This document shows positions 36,212-46,332 of a DNA stretch of 64,000 bases, one piece after another. The notes under the pieces were generated by a model that saw only the letters and a program-made list of their open reading frames with translations, was not told where the DNA came from and did not search any database. Source of the DNA: Paraburkholderia sp. IMGN_8 (GTDB lineage Bacteria; Pseudomonadota; Gammaproteobacteria; Burkholderiales; Burkholderiaceae); the NCBI RefSeq assembly GCF_038050405.1, contig NZ_CP150900.1, forward strand, positions 1,612,001-1,676,000, written 5' to 3'. Numbering within the stretch: position 1 is the stretch's first letter; each line of letters opens with the position of its first letter. Both the position numbers and the translations under genes were made by a program.

Positions 36212-37498
36212 TCAAGCTGCAGTGCTGGTGCTCTTATCGACTTGACGCGGTAGCGCGTCGCGTGACACGCCGCGCATCAGAATCACCAGCAACGTGGCGC
36301 CGATCAGATCAAAAGCGCCGAGGGCGCCGAATAGCGGCGTGTAGCCGATCGAATCGGCCAGCGCGCCGACGAGCAGCGAAAAACCGAGGCCGCCGATCCA
36401 CGCGGACATTCCCGCAAAGCCGGCCACGGTGCCGACTTCACTGGGGTCGAACACGTCGGCTGCCAGCGTATTCACGAGCGCCGAGATCATCTGATGCGCG
36501 AAGCCGCCCACGCAGAAGAGCGCGATCGCCTGATACGGTGAGGCGACCAGTCCGATGCATGCCGGTCCGATCATCATGAAGGCGCCGAGCACGACGCCCG
36601 CAATACGCGACCAGATCAGCGGCACGCGCAAATGCTTCATCAGGAACGGCGACAGATAGCCGCCGAACAGCCCGCCGAGGTCGGCGGCGAGAAACGGCAG
36701 CCACGCGAACAGTGCGATCTGCTTCAGATCCATGTGGCGTTGGGTCGCGAGGTAGAGAGGAATCCAGAAGCTGAACGTTTGCCACGCCGGTTCCGCGAAG
36801 AAGCGCGCCTGTGCGATAGCCCAGAACCGGCGCGTGCGGAGTACTTCGCGAATGCTGCGCCGTTGCGGTGTGGGCGGGGTTTGGCCACTGATGATCGTCT
36901 CGCGTTCCACTTTGCTGATGCGCGCGTGTTCTCTCGGCGAGCGGTACAGCAGATACCAGGCGGCGGCCCAGACGAAGCCGAGCGCCCCCGTTACGGCAAA
37001 CGCGCTCTGCCAGCCGTACCTCAACGACAGGAAGACGACGAGCGGTGGAGCGAGCAGCGAACCGAGCGACGTGCCCGCATTGAAGTAGCCCACCGCCACG
37101 GACTTCTCGCGATTGGGGAACCATTCGGCGACAACCTTCATGCCTGCCGGAATGGCGACGGCCTCGCTCAGACCCATGAGCCCGCGCAATGCCGCCAGCG
37201 ACAGCCAACCGCTCGCGAAACCGTGTAGCACGCCAGTCATCGACCATAGGCAGGCGAACAGGGCAAAGCCGAGCCGCAAACCGATCAGATCGATGATCAG
37301 GCCGCATACGGGCTGCATCAGCGTATAGCCGACCTGAAACGCGCCGACCACATATGAATACTGCTGCGTGCTCATGTGCATGAGCTTCGTCAACTCGGGC
37401 GCCATCACGCCGAGTGCGTTGCGCGACAAATAGTTGACGATCGTCCCAGCACACACGAGCGCGATGATCCACCAGCGCAAACCGATGATTGTTTTCAA
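36212..37498 (-). CDS. MFS transporter, anion:cation symporter-like (ExuT type)
   Basis: The 428-residue protein has 12 helices. It begins RWWIIALVCAGTIVNYLSRNALGVMAPEL, the usual start of the ACS family that carries hexuronates and related sugar acids, and has RGLMGLSEAVAIPAGMKVVAEWFPNREK in the helix 4-5 region. It is the first gene of the sugar unit and probably imports the glycoside cleaved by the GH31 enzyme. The operator-like palindromes lie upstream. Confidence 0.87.
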   Translation of the reverse strand: MKTIIGLRWWIIALVCAGTIVNYLSRNALGVMAPELTKLMHMSTQQYSYVVGAFQVGYTLMQPVCGLIIDLIGLRLGFALFACLWSMTGVLHGFASGWLSLAALRGLMGLSEAVAIPAGMKVVAEWFPNREKSVAVGYFNAGTSLGSLLAPPLVVFLSLRYGWQSAFAVTGALGFVWAAAWYLLYRSPREHARISKVERETIISGQTPPTPQRRSIREVLRTRRFWAIAQARFFAEPAWQTFSFWIPLYLATQRHMDLKQIALFAWLPFLAADLGGLFGGYLSPFLMKHLRVPLIWSRIAGVVLGAFMMIGPACIGLVASPYQAIALFCVGGFAHQMISALVNTLAADVFDPSEVGTVAGFAGMSAWIGGLGFSLLVGALADSIGYTPLFGALGAFDLIGATLLVILMRGVSRDALPRQVDKSTSTAA

Positions 37499-38262
37499 CT
37501 TTGTCTCCTACCCAATGTGTCTGCCGTCTGTCCGGTGGGAAAGGCAGATATGCGCGAATTCGAACATTTACCTGTTTATGTGTCAGTCATCGTATCACTT
37601 CGATGGTGCTGGACTACCAGGGAAAACCATGGAATAACACGATGATTTTCTTGAAATAGTCGTAGAAACAGGCAATTTGTGTCATGTGGGAAGACAAAGA
37701 AGTCTGATGACTGCTCACATCGGGATGTTGTGTAAATGTTCTTTCGAACATCAAATGTTCGTTTCACGTGAACAAAATCCAGATGATCGACTGGGCTTGG
37801 AGGCGCTATACGGCGACACGTGGCCCTATGGCACATGCCGCGCCGATCGGGGAGTGACCGGCGTGCTATTGAGGGGGCATGAGGCAGGCACATTCCGGCG
37901 ACTATCGAGCGTACGTTGCCTGCTGCAACAATACTTCGATGTCCTACTGGTTGTGAGGGGCTGGAAATGCCGTTGGCGATGTGCCGCAGGTCGAGAGGCA
38001 GTCACCTGGATTCCTTGTCGCCCGAGAGAGGAGCGAACTGAATTGCCGCGCAACACCGGCTGACGGTGCGGTGCGCCTGCTGACGAACGGGCGCTCCTGG
38101 ATCGTCACGCCTTCTTCACCATCGCTTGCCTATTGTAACGAGACGTAACCGCGCAGTGACCTGTGCGATCTTGTGCATCAGTTATTACAACCTTGAAATA
38201 CGCGGAACGTGGCCTTGCGCTATATTTCGCCCAACAACACTCATTCTCCAAAAGGGTGATCA
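37499..38262. other. Intergenic region with operator-like palindromes
   Basis: 764 bp without a convincing gene. The plus-strand frame 37677-38063 has no ribosome binding site or family match. The part next to the MFS gene is AT-rich and carries three CGAACAT motifs (37561, 37745, and the inverted copy at 37755). Confidence 0.5.
37736..37761. promoter_or_regulatory. Overlapping GlpR/DeoR-like palindromes
   Basis: ATGTTC-TTTC-GAACAT (37736-37751) overlaps CGAACAT-CAA-ATGTTCG (37745-37761). E. coli GlpR sites consist of ATGTTCG and CGAACAT half sites, so a DeoR-family repressor is a fair guess. A further CGAACAT is at 37561-37567, 63 bp upstream of the MFS start. No DeoR gene is in the window. 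Confidence 0.55.
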
Positions 38263-38610
38263 ATGAAGTCCGCTCGTCTTGTTCCACTTCTGATCGGGGT
38301 TTTCGCGTTGGGTGCGTCAGGCGCTGCATTGGCCGGTGGGCTCAACATCGGTGTCAACATCGGCATTCCTGCGCCGGTCTACGTCGCTCCGGCTCCGGTC
38401 TATGCACCGCCGCCGCCCCCGCCGCCGCCCGTCGTCTATCAACCGGCGCCGGTGTACTACGGCGGCCCGGCTGTCGTGATCGGCTGGCACGGCGACCGCT
38501 ATTGGGATGGCCGCCGCTACTGGGCGCGTGACGACTGGTATCGCCGTCATCCGCCGGGTCGCTATGACTACGGTCGCGACCACTACGACAATCGCCGCGG
38601 CTGGCACTAA
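38263..38610 (+). CDS. PXPV-repeat small exported protein
   Basis: The 115-residue protein has a signal peptide cut near residue 24 (AALA), then GLNIGVNIGIPAPVYVAPAPVYAPPPP with repeated PAPVY units. A Tyr/Arg/Trp-rich C-terminus (HGDRYWDGRRYWARDDWY) follows. Proteins of this design are common in Burkholderia and are called PXPV-repeat proteins. The function is unknown; an envelope location is likely. A GGGTGATC sequence precedes the ATG, and a strong terminator follows. Confidence 0.82.
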   Translation: MKSARLVPLLIGVFALGASGAALAGGLNIGVNIGIPAPVYVAPAPVYAPPPPPPPPVVYQPAPVYYGGPAVVIGWHGDRYWDGRRYWARDDWYRRHPPGRYDYGRDHYDNRRGWH

Positions 38611-38653
38611 GCCGAGTCCGGTGCCGCAGTAGCGGTAATCGAGTCGAAAAAAG

Positions 38654-38679
38654 ACCGCCCGGAAAAGGGCGGTTTTTTT
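38654..38679 (+). terminator. Rho-independent terminator after the PXPV gene
   Basis: ACCGCCC-GGAAAA-GGGCGGT followed by TTTTTT. It lies 44 bp beyond the PXPV stop and separates it from the convergent fabI. Confidence 0.85.
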
Positions 38680-38730
38680 ATTGCCCGAGCAAAATCCCCG
38701 GGCCGTCGACTCGCGTCAACGCAAGCACAT

Positions 38731-39522
38731 TTATTCGGCCACGGCTGCCATGCCGCCGACCACGGCGTTAAAGCCGCTGTCGACGTGCACGATTTCCGCC
38801 GTCACGCCGCCCGCCAGATCCGACAGCAGGAACGCCGCCGTGTTGCCGACCTGTTCGATCGTCACGTTGCGCTTGAGCGGTGCGTTGCCTTCAACGAATT
38901 CCAGAATCTTGCCGAAGCCCTTGATGCCGCTTGCGGCCAGCGTCTTGATCGGGCCCGCCGAAATGCCGTTCACGCGCACGCCTTTCGCGCCGAGCGACAC
39001 GGCCAGATAACGCACGCTCGCTTCGAGCGATGCCTTGGCGAGACCCATCGTGTTGTAGTTCGGGATCGCGCGTTCGGCGCCGAGGTAGCTCAGCGTGAGC
39101 AGCGACGCATCCGGCGTCAGCATCGATTGCGCGGCTTTGGCGAGGGCCGGGAAGCTGTACGCGGAGATGTCGTGCGCGATGCGGAAATTTTCGCGCGTCA
39201 TGCCGTCGAGGAAGTCGCCGGCAATTGCTTCGCGCGGCGCAAAGCCGATCGAATGGACGAGGCCGTCGAGGCCGTCCCAGTGTTCTTTCAGCGACGCGAA
39301 GAGGGCGTCGATCTGCGCGTCGTCGGCGACGTCGCACGGGAACACCAGGTCGCTGCCGAATTCGGTTGCGAACTCGGTGATGCGGTCCTTGAAACGCTCG
39401 CCGACATACGTGAACGCCAGCTCGGCGCCTTCGCGCTTGCAGGCTTGCGCAATGCCGTATGCAATCGAACGGTTCGACAGCAGGCCGGTCAGCAAGATTC
39501 GTTTACCAGCGAGGAAGCCCAT
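38731..39522 (-). CDS. fabI: Enoyl-[acyl-carrier-protein] reductase (NADH)
   Basis: The 263-residue cytoplasmic enzyme reduces trans-2-enoyl-ACP with NADH in the last step of fatty-acid elongation. The N-terminal [19 protein letters not shown] is the FabI cofactor motif. The catalytic pair is in [14 protein letters not shown] (Tyr-x6-Lys) near residues 155-165, and [14 protein letters not shown] follows. The length is that of E. coli FabI. The ATG at 39522 with AGGAGA upstream is clearly right. Confidence 0.96.
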   Translation of the reverse strand: MGFLAGKRILLTGLLSNRSIAYGIAQACKREGAELAFTYVGERFKDRITEFATEFGSDLVFPCDVADDAQIDALFASLKEHWDGLDGLVHSIGFAPREAIAGDFLDGMTRENFRIAHDISAYSFPALAKAAQSMLTPDASLLTLSYLGAERAIPNYNTMGLAKASLEASVRYLAVSLGAKGVRVNGISAGPIKTLAASGIKGFGKILEFVEGNAPLKRNVTIEQVGNTAAFLLSDLAGGVTAEIVHVDSGFNAVVGGMAAVAE

Positions 39523-39642
39523 GAATTCTCCTAATAAGGTCTGTGCGCCGCGCACGTCGCAGACGCGCGTATGCGGATTATGCGAGTTTAATTAGGTAGA
39601 ATTCTCTCACATTGCAATCGCCCACTGACCAACAAGGCCCCT

Positions 39643-41568
39643 ATGACAACTGGCTCGCGATGGGTTCAAACGCCTCGTGCATTTCGGTGCAGCATGATTC
39701 ACAGGCTCTCGCGTGTCGATTTACCGGTTGTGCCGCGTTCATTCGGGGCGAGGTTCGCCATCGCACTGTGCAGCGCGTGGGCATTGCTCGCAGCGCCGCA
39801 GGCCCATGCGGTCTATGCGATCGCCCAGTACGGCGAGCCGAAATATCCGGCCGGTTTCAAACACTTCGACTACGTCAATCCGGACGCACCGAAGGGCGGC
39901 ACGTTGGTGCTGGCCAATCCGAGCCGGCTCACCAGCTTCGATAAATTTAATCCGTTCACGCTGCGCGGCAATGCCGCGCCGGGTGTCAGTCTGCTGTTCG
40001 AAAGCCTGACGACCGGCAGCAGCGACGAAGTGGCTTCCGCCTACGGCCTGCTCGCCGACGACATCAAGATCGCGCCCGATGGCCTGTCGACCACCTTCCA
40101 TATCAATCCGCGCGCGCGCTTTTCGAACGGCGATCCGGTCACCGCCGACGACGTCAAGTTTTCCCTCGACACATTGAAAAGTCCGCAAGCCGCACCGCAA
40201 TTCGCGGCGATCTTCGGCGAAATTACGCGTGCGGTGGTGGTCGATCCGCAGACGATCCGCTTCGAGTTTCATCAGCGCAATCGCGAGCTGCCGTTGCTGG
40301 CGGGCGGCATGCCGGTGTTCTCGCGCAAGTGGGGGATGAAGCCGGACGGCAGCCGGATTGCGTTCGATCAACTGGCGTTCGAAAAACCGATCGGCAGCGG
40401 GCCCTATCTGATCGAACAGTACGACAACGGCCGCACGATCACGTACCGGCGCGATCCGAATTATTGGGGCGCGGCATTGCCGGTGCGCGTGGGCACGAAC
40501 AACTTCGAGCGCATTGTCTACAAGCTGTATTCGGATGGCACGGCGCGGCTCGAGGCGTTCAAGGCAGGCGAGTACGACGCGCTTGTCGAGTATGTCGCGC
40601 GCAATTGGGTGCGGCGCGACGTCGGCAAGAAGTTCGATAGCGGCGAGCTGATCAAACGCGAGTTTGCGCAACATAACGGCACCGGCATGCAGGGTTTCAT
40701 GCTGAACACACGGCGGCCGTTGTTTCAGGATGTGCGCGTGCGCAAGGCGCTCGATCTCGCGCTCGACTTCCAGTGGCTGAACCGCCAGTTGTTCTTCAAT
40801 CAGTACACGCGAATCGACAGCTTCTTTGCCAACACCGATTTGCAGGCGAAGGGGCTACCTTCGCCAGGCGAACTCGCCTTGCTCGAACCGTGGCGCGCGA
40901 AACTCGATCCGGCCGTGTTCGGTCCGCCGCCGAAACAGCCGGACACCGATCCACCCGGCTCGCTACGCGCCAATCTGCTGCAAGCGCGTGCATTGTTGCA
41001 GCAAGCCGGCTGGACCTATCGCGACGGCGCGTTGCGTAACGCCAAAGGCGAGCCGTTCCAGTTCGAGATTCTCGACGATGCGGGTTCGTCCTCGTCGATG
41101 GAGCCGATCGTTGCAACCTTCATCCGGAATCTGCAGAAGCTCGGCATCACCGCGACCTTTCGCGTGTCCGATTTCGCGGTCTATCAGAAGCGTCTCGACG
41201 CTTACGATTTCGACACAACCACGATCCGCATGCCGGACGTGCAGGTGCCGGGTTCGGAGCAGATCGACCGCTTCGGCAGCAAGTCCGCGGACACTACCGG
41301 CTCGGACAATATGGTCGGCCTGAAATCGCCGGCCGTCGATGCGATCCTGAATGCGCTCGTGCATGCGCAGACGCGCGAGCAACTGGTCGACGCGACGCAC
41401 GCGCTCGACCGTGTGCTGATGCATGGCTACTATGTAGTGCCGCACTGGTACAGCGCGACGCACCGGGTCGCGTTCAAGCGCGGTCTCGCATGGCCGCGGA
41501 CGCTACCCTTGTACTATTCAGCGGAAGGCTGGATCACGTCGACGTGGTGGTATGCGCAGCCGCGCTAA
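39643..41568 (+). CDS. Peptide ABC transporter periplasmic binding protein (YejA-like)
   Basis: The 641-residue protein has an export signal ending AHA near residue 55. The family 5 solute-binding fold follows: YAIAQYGEPKYPAGFKHFDYVNPDAPKGG, then FNPFTLRG, and later RFSNGDPVTADDVKFSLDTLK. This start is specific to the YejA group (microcin C and oligopeptides). The signal is long, so an ATG at 39694 could be the real start; neither has a good ribosome binding site. It opens a four-gene operon with the two permeases and the double ATPase. Confidence 0.9.
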   Translation: MTTGSRWVQTPRAFRCSMIHRLSRVDLPVVPRSFGARFAIALCSAWALLAAPQAHAVYAIAQYGEPKYPAGFKHFDYVNPDAPKGGTLVLANPSRLTSFDKFNPFTLRGNAAPGVSLLFESLTTGSSDEVASAYGLLADDIKIAPDGLSTTFHINPRARFSNGDPVTADDVKFSLDTLKSPQAAPQFAAIFGEITRAVVVDPQTIRFEFHQRNRELPLLAGGMPVFSRKWGMKPDGSRIAFDQLAFEKPIGSGPYLIEQYDNGRTITYRRDPNYWGAALPVRVGTNNFERIVYKLYSDGTARLEAFKAGEYDALVEYVARNWVRRDVGKKFDSGELIKREFAQHNGTGMQGFMLNTRRPLFQDVRVRKALDLALDFQWLNRQLFFNQYTRIDSFFANTDLQAKGLPSPGELALLEPWRAKLDPAVFGPPPKQPDTDPPGSLRANLLQARALLQQAGWTYRDGALRNAKGEPFQFEILDDAGSSSSMEPIVATFIRNLQKLGITATFRVSDFAVYQKRLDAYDFDTTTIRMPDVQVPGSEQIDRFGSKSADTTGSDNMVGLKSPAVDAILNALVHAQTREQLVDATHALDRVLMHGYYVVPHWYSATHRVAFKRGLAWPRTLPLYYSAEGWITSTWWYAQPR

Positions 41569-41610
41569 AACGTCCATTCACTCACTGCCTTCGCACCGGA
41601 AACGCCGCCC

Positions 41611-42648
41611 ATGTGGAGCTACATCCTTAAACGCCTGCTGTTGATGATCCCGACCTTGCTCGGCGTGCTGACGCTGACTTTCGTCGTGATCCAGTTCGTG
41701 CCGGGTGGCCCGGTCGAGCAGATGCAGCACGAGCTGCGCAAAGGCGCGGAGGGCGGCTCGCCGTTCGGCCTGCGCGCGCATAACGGCGTCGACGCGCAGC
41801 AGATCGCGCAACTGAAGGCGCTGTACGGTTTCGACAAACCGCCGCTCGAACGCTACGGCTTGATGCTCAAGCGTTTCGCTACGTTCGACCTCGGCCAGAG
41901 CTATTTTCGCCATCAAAGCGTGTGGTCGTTGATCGTCTCGAAGCTGCCGGTGTCGATCAGTATCGGCTTATGGACCTTCTTTCTCACGTACCTGATATCG
42001 GTGCCGTTGGGCATCGCGAAAGCGGTGCGCAACGGTTCGCGCTTCGATGTCGCGACGAGTCTGGTGGTGCTGATCGGCTACGCGATTCCGGGCTTCGTGC
42101 TGGGCGTGCTGTTGCTCGTGCTGTTCGGCGGCGGCACCTTCCTGCAACTATTTCCGCTGCGCAATCTCACCTCGGACAATTGGGCGCAGTTGAGCTTCGG
42201 CGGCAAGATCGTCGACTACCTGTGGCATATCACGTTGCCGATCACGGCATCCGTGGTGGGCAGCTTCGCGGTTGTGACGATGCTCACGAAAAACGCCTTC
42301 CTCGACGAGATCCGCAAACAGTATGTGCTGACCGCGCGCGCGAAAGGCTTGTCCGAGAAACGCGTGTTGTGGAAGCACGTGTTTCGCAATGCGTTGCTGC
42401 CGCTGATCGTCGGCTTTCCGGCGGCGTTTATCGGCGCGTTTTTCACCGGCAGCCTGCTGATCGAGACGCTCTTTTCGCTCGACGGCCTCGGCCTGCTGTC
42501 GTACGAATCGGTGGTGCGGCGCGACTATCCGGTCGTGCTCGGCACGCTGTATCTGTTCACGCTGATTGGCCTCGCCACCAAGCTGATTTCCGACCTTTGC
42601 TATGTGTGGGTCGATCCCCGCATCCAATTCGAACAACTGGAGCGCTGA
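41611..42648 (+). CDS. Peptide ABC transporter permease (YejB-like)
   Basis: The 345-residue inner-membrane protein starts MWSYILKRLLLMIPTLLGVLTLTFVVIQF. This is the classic DppB/YejB first helix, and a YejB-typical periplasmic insertion (GGPVEQMQHELRKGAEGG) follows. The docking segment LTARAKGLSEKRVLWKHVFRNALLPL is near residue 235. About six helices. It overlaps the next permease gene by TGATG. Confidence 0.93.
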   Translation: MWSYILKRLLLMIPTLLGVLTLTFVVIQFVPGGPVEQMQHELRKGAEGGSPFGLRAHNGVDAQQIAQLKALYGFDKPPLERYGLMLKRFATFDLGQSYFRHQSVWSLIVSKLPVSISIGLWTFFLTYLISVPLGIAKAVRNGSRFDVATSLVVLIGYAIPGFVLGVLLLVLFGGGTFLQLFPLRNLTSDNWAQLSFGGKIVDYLWHITLPITASVVGSFAVVTMLTKNAFLDEIRKQYVLTARAKGLSEKRVLWKHVFRNALLPLIVGFPAAFIGAFFTGSLLIETLFSLDGLGLLSYESVVRRDYPVVLGTLYLFTLIGLATKLISDLCYVWVDPRIQFEQLER

Positions 42649-43754
42649 TGAATCGAGCCCGCCTTCCAGCCGATGCGGCGCCGCGTACCGAACCGGCTCG
42701 CGCATTCGTGTCGCCTTCGCCCGCGCGCCGTGTGTGGCAGCGCTTTCGCCAGCAGCGTCTGGGCTACTGGAGTCTGATTGTGTTCGTGGTCGCGTTCGCG
42801 GCGAGCCTCGCCGGACCGCTGTGGTCGAACGACAAGCCACTGGTGGTGCGCTACGAGGGGCAGTTGTATTTTCCGATGTTCAAGACTTACGCGGAGACTG
42901 CTTTCGGCGGTGACTTTCCGACGCCGACAGATTACCTCGACCCGTATATCAAGCATCGATTCGACACGCCCGGCAACTTCGCGCTGTATCCGCCGAATCG
43001 CTACTACTACGACACGCTGAACTACTTTTCAAAGGCGCCGAACCCGGCGCCGCCGTCGCGCGATAACTGGCTCGGCACCGACGACCGCGGCCGCGACCTG
43101 TTCGCACGCCTGCTATATGGCTTTCGCGTGTCGGTCGAGTTCGCGCTGGTATTGACGCTGATCGGCACCGTGCTCGGGATTGCGGCGGGCGCCGTGCAGG
43201 GGTACTTCGGAGGCCGTATCGATATCGTCGGGCAGCGGCTGATCGAAATCTGGAGCGCGTTGCCGGAGCTCTACCTGCTGATCATTTTCACGTCGATCTT
43301 CGAGCCGGGTTTCATTCTGCTGATCGTGCTCCTGTCGCTGTTCGGCTGGATCGGTTTGTCCGACTACGTGCGCGCGGAGTTTCTGCGCAATCGTCACCAG
43401 GACTATGTGCGTGCCGCGCGGGCGATGGGGCTGTCGAACTGGCAGATCATGTGGCGGCACGTGTTGCCCAACAGCCTGACGCCGGTCATCACGTTCCTGC
43501 CGTTCCGTATGAGCGGTGCGATTCTCGCGCTGACGAGCCTCGATTTTCTCGGCTTGGGCGTCCCATCGCCGACACCGAGCCTTGGTGAATTGCTCGCGCA
43601 AGGCAAAGCGAATCTCGACGCGTGGTGGATCTCGTTGTCGACCTTCGGCGTGCTGGTCGCGATGCTGTTGCTGCTGACCTTCATGGGCGACGCGCTGCGC
43701 AACGCGCTCGACACCCGAATCTCCGATGCCATGCGTGCCGGAGGCAATCAGTGA
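42648..43754 (+). CDS. Peptide ABC transporter permease (YejE-like)
   Basis: The 368-residue inner-membrane protein has a cytoplasmic N-terminus, a first helix near residues 40-60 and a large periplasmic loop (residues 62-140, including TDDRGRD). It then has five helices and the docking motif [22 protein letters not shown]. The ATG overlaps the stop of the YejB gene. It pairs with YejB to form the channel. Confidence 0.93.
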   Translation: MNRARLPADAAPRTEPARAFVSPSPARRVWQRFRQQRLGYWSLIVFVVAFAASLAGPLWSNDKPLVVRYEGQLYFPMFKTYAETAFGGDFPTPTDYLDPYIKHRFDTPGNFALYPPNRYYYDTLNYFSKAPNPAPPSRDNWLGTDDRGRDLFARLLYGFRVSVEFALVLTLIGTVLGIAAGAVQGYFGGRIDIVGQRLIEIWSALPELYLLIIFTSIFEPGFILLIVLLSLFGWIGLSDYVRAEFLRNRHQDYVRAARAMGLSNWQIMWRHVLPNSLTPVITFLPFRMSGAILALTSLDFLGLGVPSPTPSLGELLAQGKANLDAWWISLSTFGVLVAMLLLLTFMGDALRNALDTRISDAMRAGGNQ

Positions 43755-45385
43755 GCGCCGCTGTGGAGCAGAAAACGCAACAAGGCGTGAGCTCGCCGCT
43801 GCTGGAACTCGATCGTCTGCGTGTGACGTTCGGCGACACCGTCGCGGTGAGCGACGTCACGCTCGCGATCGAACGCGGCGAGCGGGTCGCGCTGGTCGGC
43901 GAATCGGGTTCGGGCAAGAGCGTGACCGCATTGTCGATTTTGCGTCTGTTGAGCGACGCGCGGGTGAGCGGATCGATCCGTTTCGACGGCGAAGATCTGC
44001 TCACCAAAAGCGAGCGCGAAATGCGCGGCATGCGCGGCTCGGACATTGCGATGATCTTCCAGGAACCGATGACGGCGCTCAATCCGCTCTACACGATCGG
44101 CGACCAGATTGCGGAGACCATCGTCGTGCACGACGGCGTGGCCGCCGGCGAGGCGCGCAAGCGCGCGGTGGCGCTGCTGGGACGCACCGGCATCACCGAG
44201 CCGGGCAAGCGCGTGAACAGCTATCCGCATCAACTCTCGGGCGGCCAGCGGCAGCGCGCGATGATCGCAATGGCGCTCGCGTGCCGCCCACGCCTGTTGC
44301 TTGCCGACGAGCCGACCACAGCGCTCGACGTGACGATCCGTGCGCAGATCGTCGACCTTCTACTGGAACTGCAACGCGACGAAGCGGAAAAGCGCGGCAT
44401 GGCCGTGCTGTTGATCACGCACGACCTGAACCTTGTGCGCCACTTCGCACAGCGGATCGCGGTGATGGAACGGGGCGCGCTAGTCGAGAGCGGGCCGGTC
44501 GAGCAGGTGTTCGAGTCGCCGCAGCATCCCTACACGCAGCGGCTGCTGGCGAGCCGGCCTGAACGCACGGTGGTGCCGGTGCTGCCGATTTCACCGGTGC
44601 TGCTCGAAGCCCGCGGTGTCTCGGTCGATTTCAAAACGAAACTGCCGGGTTTCAGCGGCTGGTTTCGCGCGGGGCGCTTCCGCGCGGTCGCGGATGCGAA
44701 TGTATCGGTCCGCCAGGGTGAGACGCTCGGGATTGTCGGCGAGTCGGGTTCGGGCAAATCTACGCTCGCGATGGCGCTGCTCGGTCTGCAACGCACCGCT
44801 CATGGCGAGATCGAGTTTCAGGGCAAGGCGCTCGGCACCTATCGCGGCGCCGAACAGACCGCTTTGCGCTCGAACATGCAGGTGGTCTTTCAGGATCCAT
44901 TCAGTTCGCTTTCGCCACGCCAGACCATCGAGCGGATCGTCGGCGAAGGGCTCGCGCTGCATCGGCCGCAGATGACCCAGGAAGCGCGGCGCGACAAGGT
45001 GATTTCCGTGCTGCGCGAGGTCGGCCTCGACCGCACGGTGCTGTACCGCTATCCGCATGAGTTCTCCGGCGGCCAGCGGCAGCGGATCGCGATTGCGCGC
45101 GCGCTGGTGCTGGAGCCGCGCATCCTGATCCTCGATGAGCCGACCAGCGCGCTCGACGTTTCGATTCAGCAGCAAGTGCTGAAGCTGCTCGCCGGGTTGC
45201 AACACAAGTACAACCTTGGCTTCGTGTTTATCAGCCACGATCTGGCAGTGATCGGGGCGATGGCGCACCGAGTGGCGGTCATGCAAAACGGTTCGATCGT
45301 TGAAAGCGGGGAGGTTGAGCAGATTTTTGCGACACCTTCCCACCCTTACACTCGAAAGCTGCTGAAAGCGGCGCTCGACCATTGA
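43751..45385 (+). CDS. Peptide ABC transporter, fused double ATP-binding protein (YejF-like)
   Basis: The 544-residue protein has two ABC domains. The first (residues 15-265) shows [16 protein letters not shown] and [11 protein letters not shown]. The second (residues 280-540) shows [16 protein letters not shown] and [11 protein letters not shown]. The start is GTG at 43751, overlapping the YejE stop (GTGA), so expression is coupled. It drives import of oligopeptides. Confidence 0.93.
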   Translation: MSAAVEQKTQQGVSSPLLELDRLRVTFGDTVAVSDVTLAIERGERVALVGESGSGKSVTALSILRLLSDARVSGSIRFDGEDLLTKSEREMRGMRGSDIAMIFQEPMTALNPLYTIGDQIAETIVVHDGVAAGEARKRAVALLGRTGITEPGKRVNSYPHQLSGGQRQRAMIAMALACRPRLLLADEPTTALDVTIRAQIVDLLLELQRDEAEKRGMAVLLITHDLNLVRHFAQRIAVMERGALVESGPVEQVFESPQHPYTQRLLASRPERTVVPVLPISPVLLEARGVSVDFKTKLPGFSGWFRAGRFRAVADANVSVRQGETLGIVGESGSGKSTLAMALLGLQRTAHGEIEFQGKALGTYRGAEQTALRSNMQVVFQDPFSSLSPRQTIERIVGEGLALHRPQMTQEARRDKVISVLREVGLDRTVLYRYPHEFSGGQRQRIAIARALVLEPRILILDEPTSALDVSIQQQVLKLLAGLQHKYNLGFVFISHDLAVIGAMAHRVAVMQNGSIVESGEVEQIFATPSHPYTRKLLKAALDH

Positions 45386-45523
45386 TTTTTCACCCCTTTC
45401 ACCAATTGGGTGCGTGTCTCGATTGTATTTTTCTATTTGTTTTGACACACGAATACTTACTGGCTAGTATCGACCAAACTTTTTTCCGTAGCCCACTGAT
45501 TTTTAGGCAAAAAATACCGACCA

Positions 45524-46189
45524 ATGCAGCACAGAAATCTCACCCAGGCTTGCACGCGCGTCGTCGCCGGGATGTTCATTGGCGTCTTGATGGCAGCAGC
45601 TCCCGGCGCGTTCGCCGACGAAGTAAGCAGTTTTAATCAGAATGCCTCATATTCGACCTCTAACGGGTCGAATTCCCTGTCCTTCCAGAATCCGCAATCG
45701 CCCGCTCCTGACAGCAACGGCGGCGCCAAATCGTTCCTGTCCGGCATGGCCGGCAAAGCGGGCGACGTGGTGGTCGGCGCGCTGAACATGATCGGCGTTC
45801 GCTACCGTTGGGGTGGCAATACGCCCGATTCGGGTCTCGATTGCAGCGGCTTCGTTCGCTACGTGTTCCAGGACACGCTCGGTATGGCGCTGCCGCGCCG
45901 CGCCGAGGAAATGAGCCGCGTCGGCGAGAAGGTTCGCGTCAGCGACCTCAAGCCGGGCGATCTGGTGTTCTTCAACACGATGCGTCGCACGTTCTCTCAC
46001 GTCGGCATCTACATCGGCGACAACAAGTTCGTGCATTCGCCTTCCACGGGCAGCACGATCCGCGTCGACGATATGGATAGCGGCTACTGGGAAAAGCGCT
46101 TTACCGGTGCACGCCGGATCGAGACGTCCTATCAGGACGGTGAGGATCTGAAGAAGCGCGTGAACGCTACGATCGGCGGCAATAACTGA
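45524..46189 (+). CDS. NlpC/P60-family peptidoglycan endopeptidase (C40)
   Basis: The 221-residue exported protein has a signal peptide cut near residue 31 (GAFA) and a low-complexity Asn/Ser linker. The C40 domain follows: GVRYRWGGNTPDSGLDCSGFVRYVF gives the catalytic Cys and FSHVGIYIGDNKFVHSP the His. It cleaves peptide cross-links in the cell wall. It stands between the Yej operon and a terminator and seems to be transcribed alone. Confidence 0.9.
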   Translation: MQHRNLTQACTRVVAGMFIGVLMAAAPGAFADEVSSFNQNASYSTSNGSNSLSFQNPQSPAPDSNGGAKSFLSGMAGKAGDVVVGALNMIGVRYRWGGNTPDSGLDCSGFVRYVFQDTLGMALPRRAEEMSRVGEKVRVSDLKPGDLVFFNTMRRTFSHVGIYIGDNKFVHSPSTGSTIRVDDMDSGYWEKRFTGARRIETSYQDGEDLKKRVNATIGGNN

Positions 46190-46220
46190 TCTGACGCGCC
46201 GGCAATATCGGCGCGAAAAA

Positions 46221-46249
46221 AAGCCTGCTTCGAATGAAGCAGGCTTTTT
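46221..46249 (+). terminator. Rho-independent terminator after the NlpC/P60 gene
   Basis: AAGCCTGCTTC-GAAT-GAAGCAGGCTT, 11-bp perfect stem, then TTT. It has A-runs on the other side and may also serve the convergent patatin gene. Confidence 0.85.
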
Positions 46250-46332
46250 GCGTTGGACCTCCTGGTTGCGCGCATCCCGCCATTGGCCGCCGCCGCGCCG
46301 GCCGATGTAGCGGGCGCGGCGGCCAAAGAGCG

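Noticed and set aside
37677..38063. 128-codon plus-strand frame upstream of the PXPV gene
   Set aside because: No ribosome binding site, Arg/Cys-rich composition, and it overlaps the operator palindromes.
41922..42647. Long upstream extension of the YejE frame
   Set aside because: It runs inside yejB in another frame; the ATG at 42648 overlapping the yejB stop is the real start.
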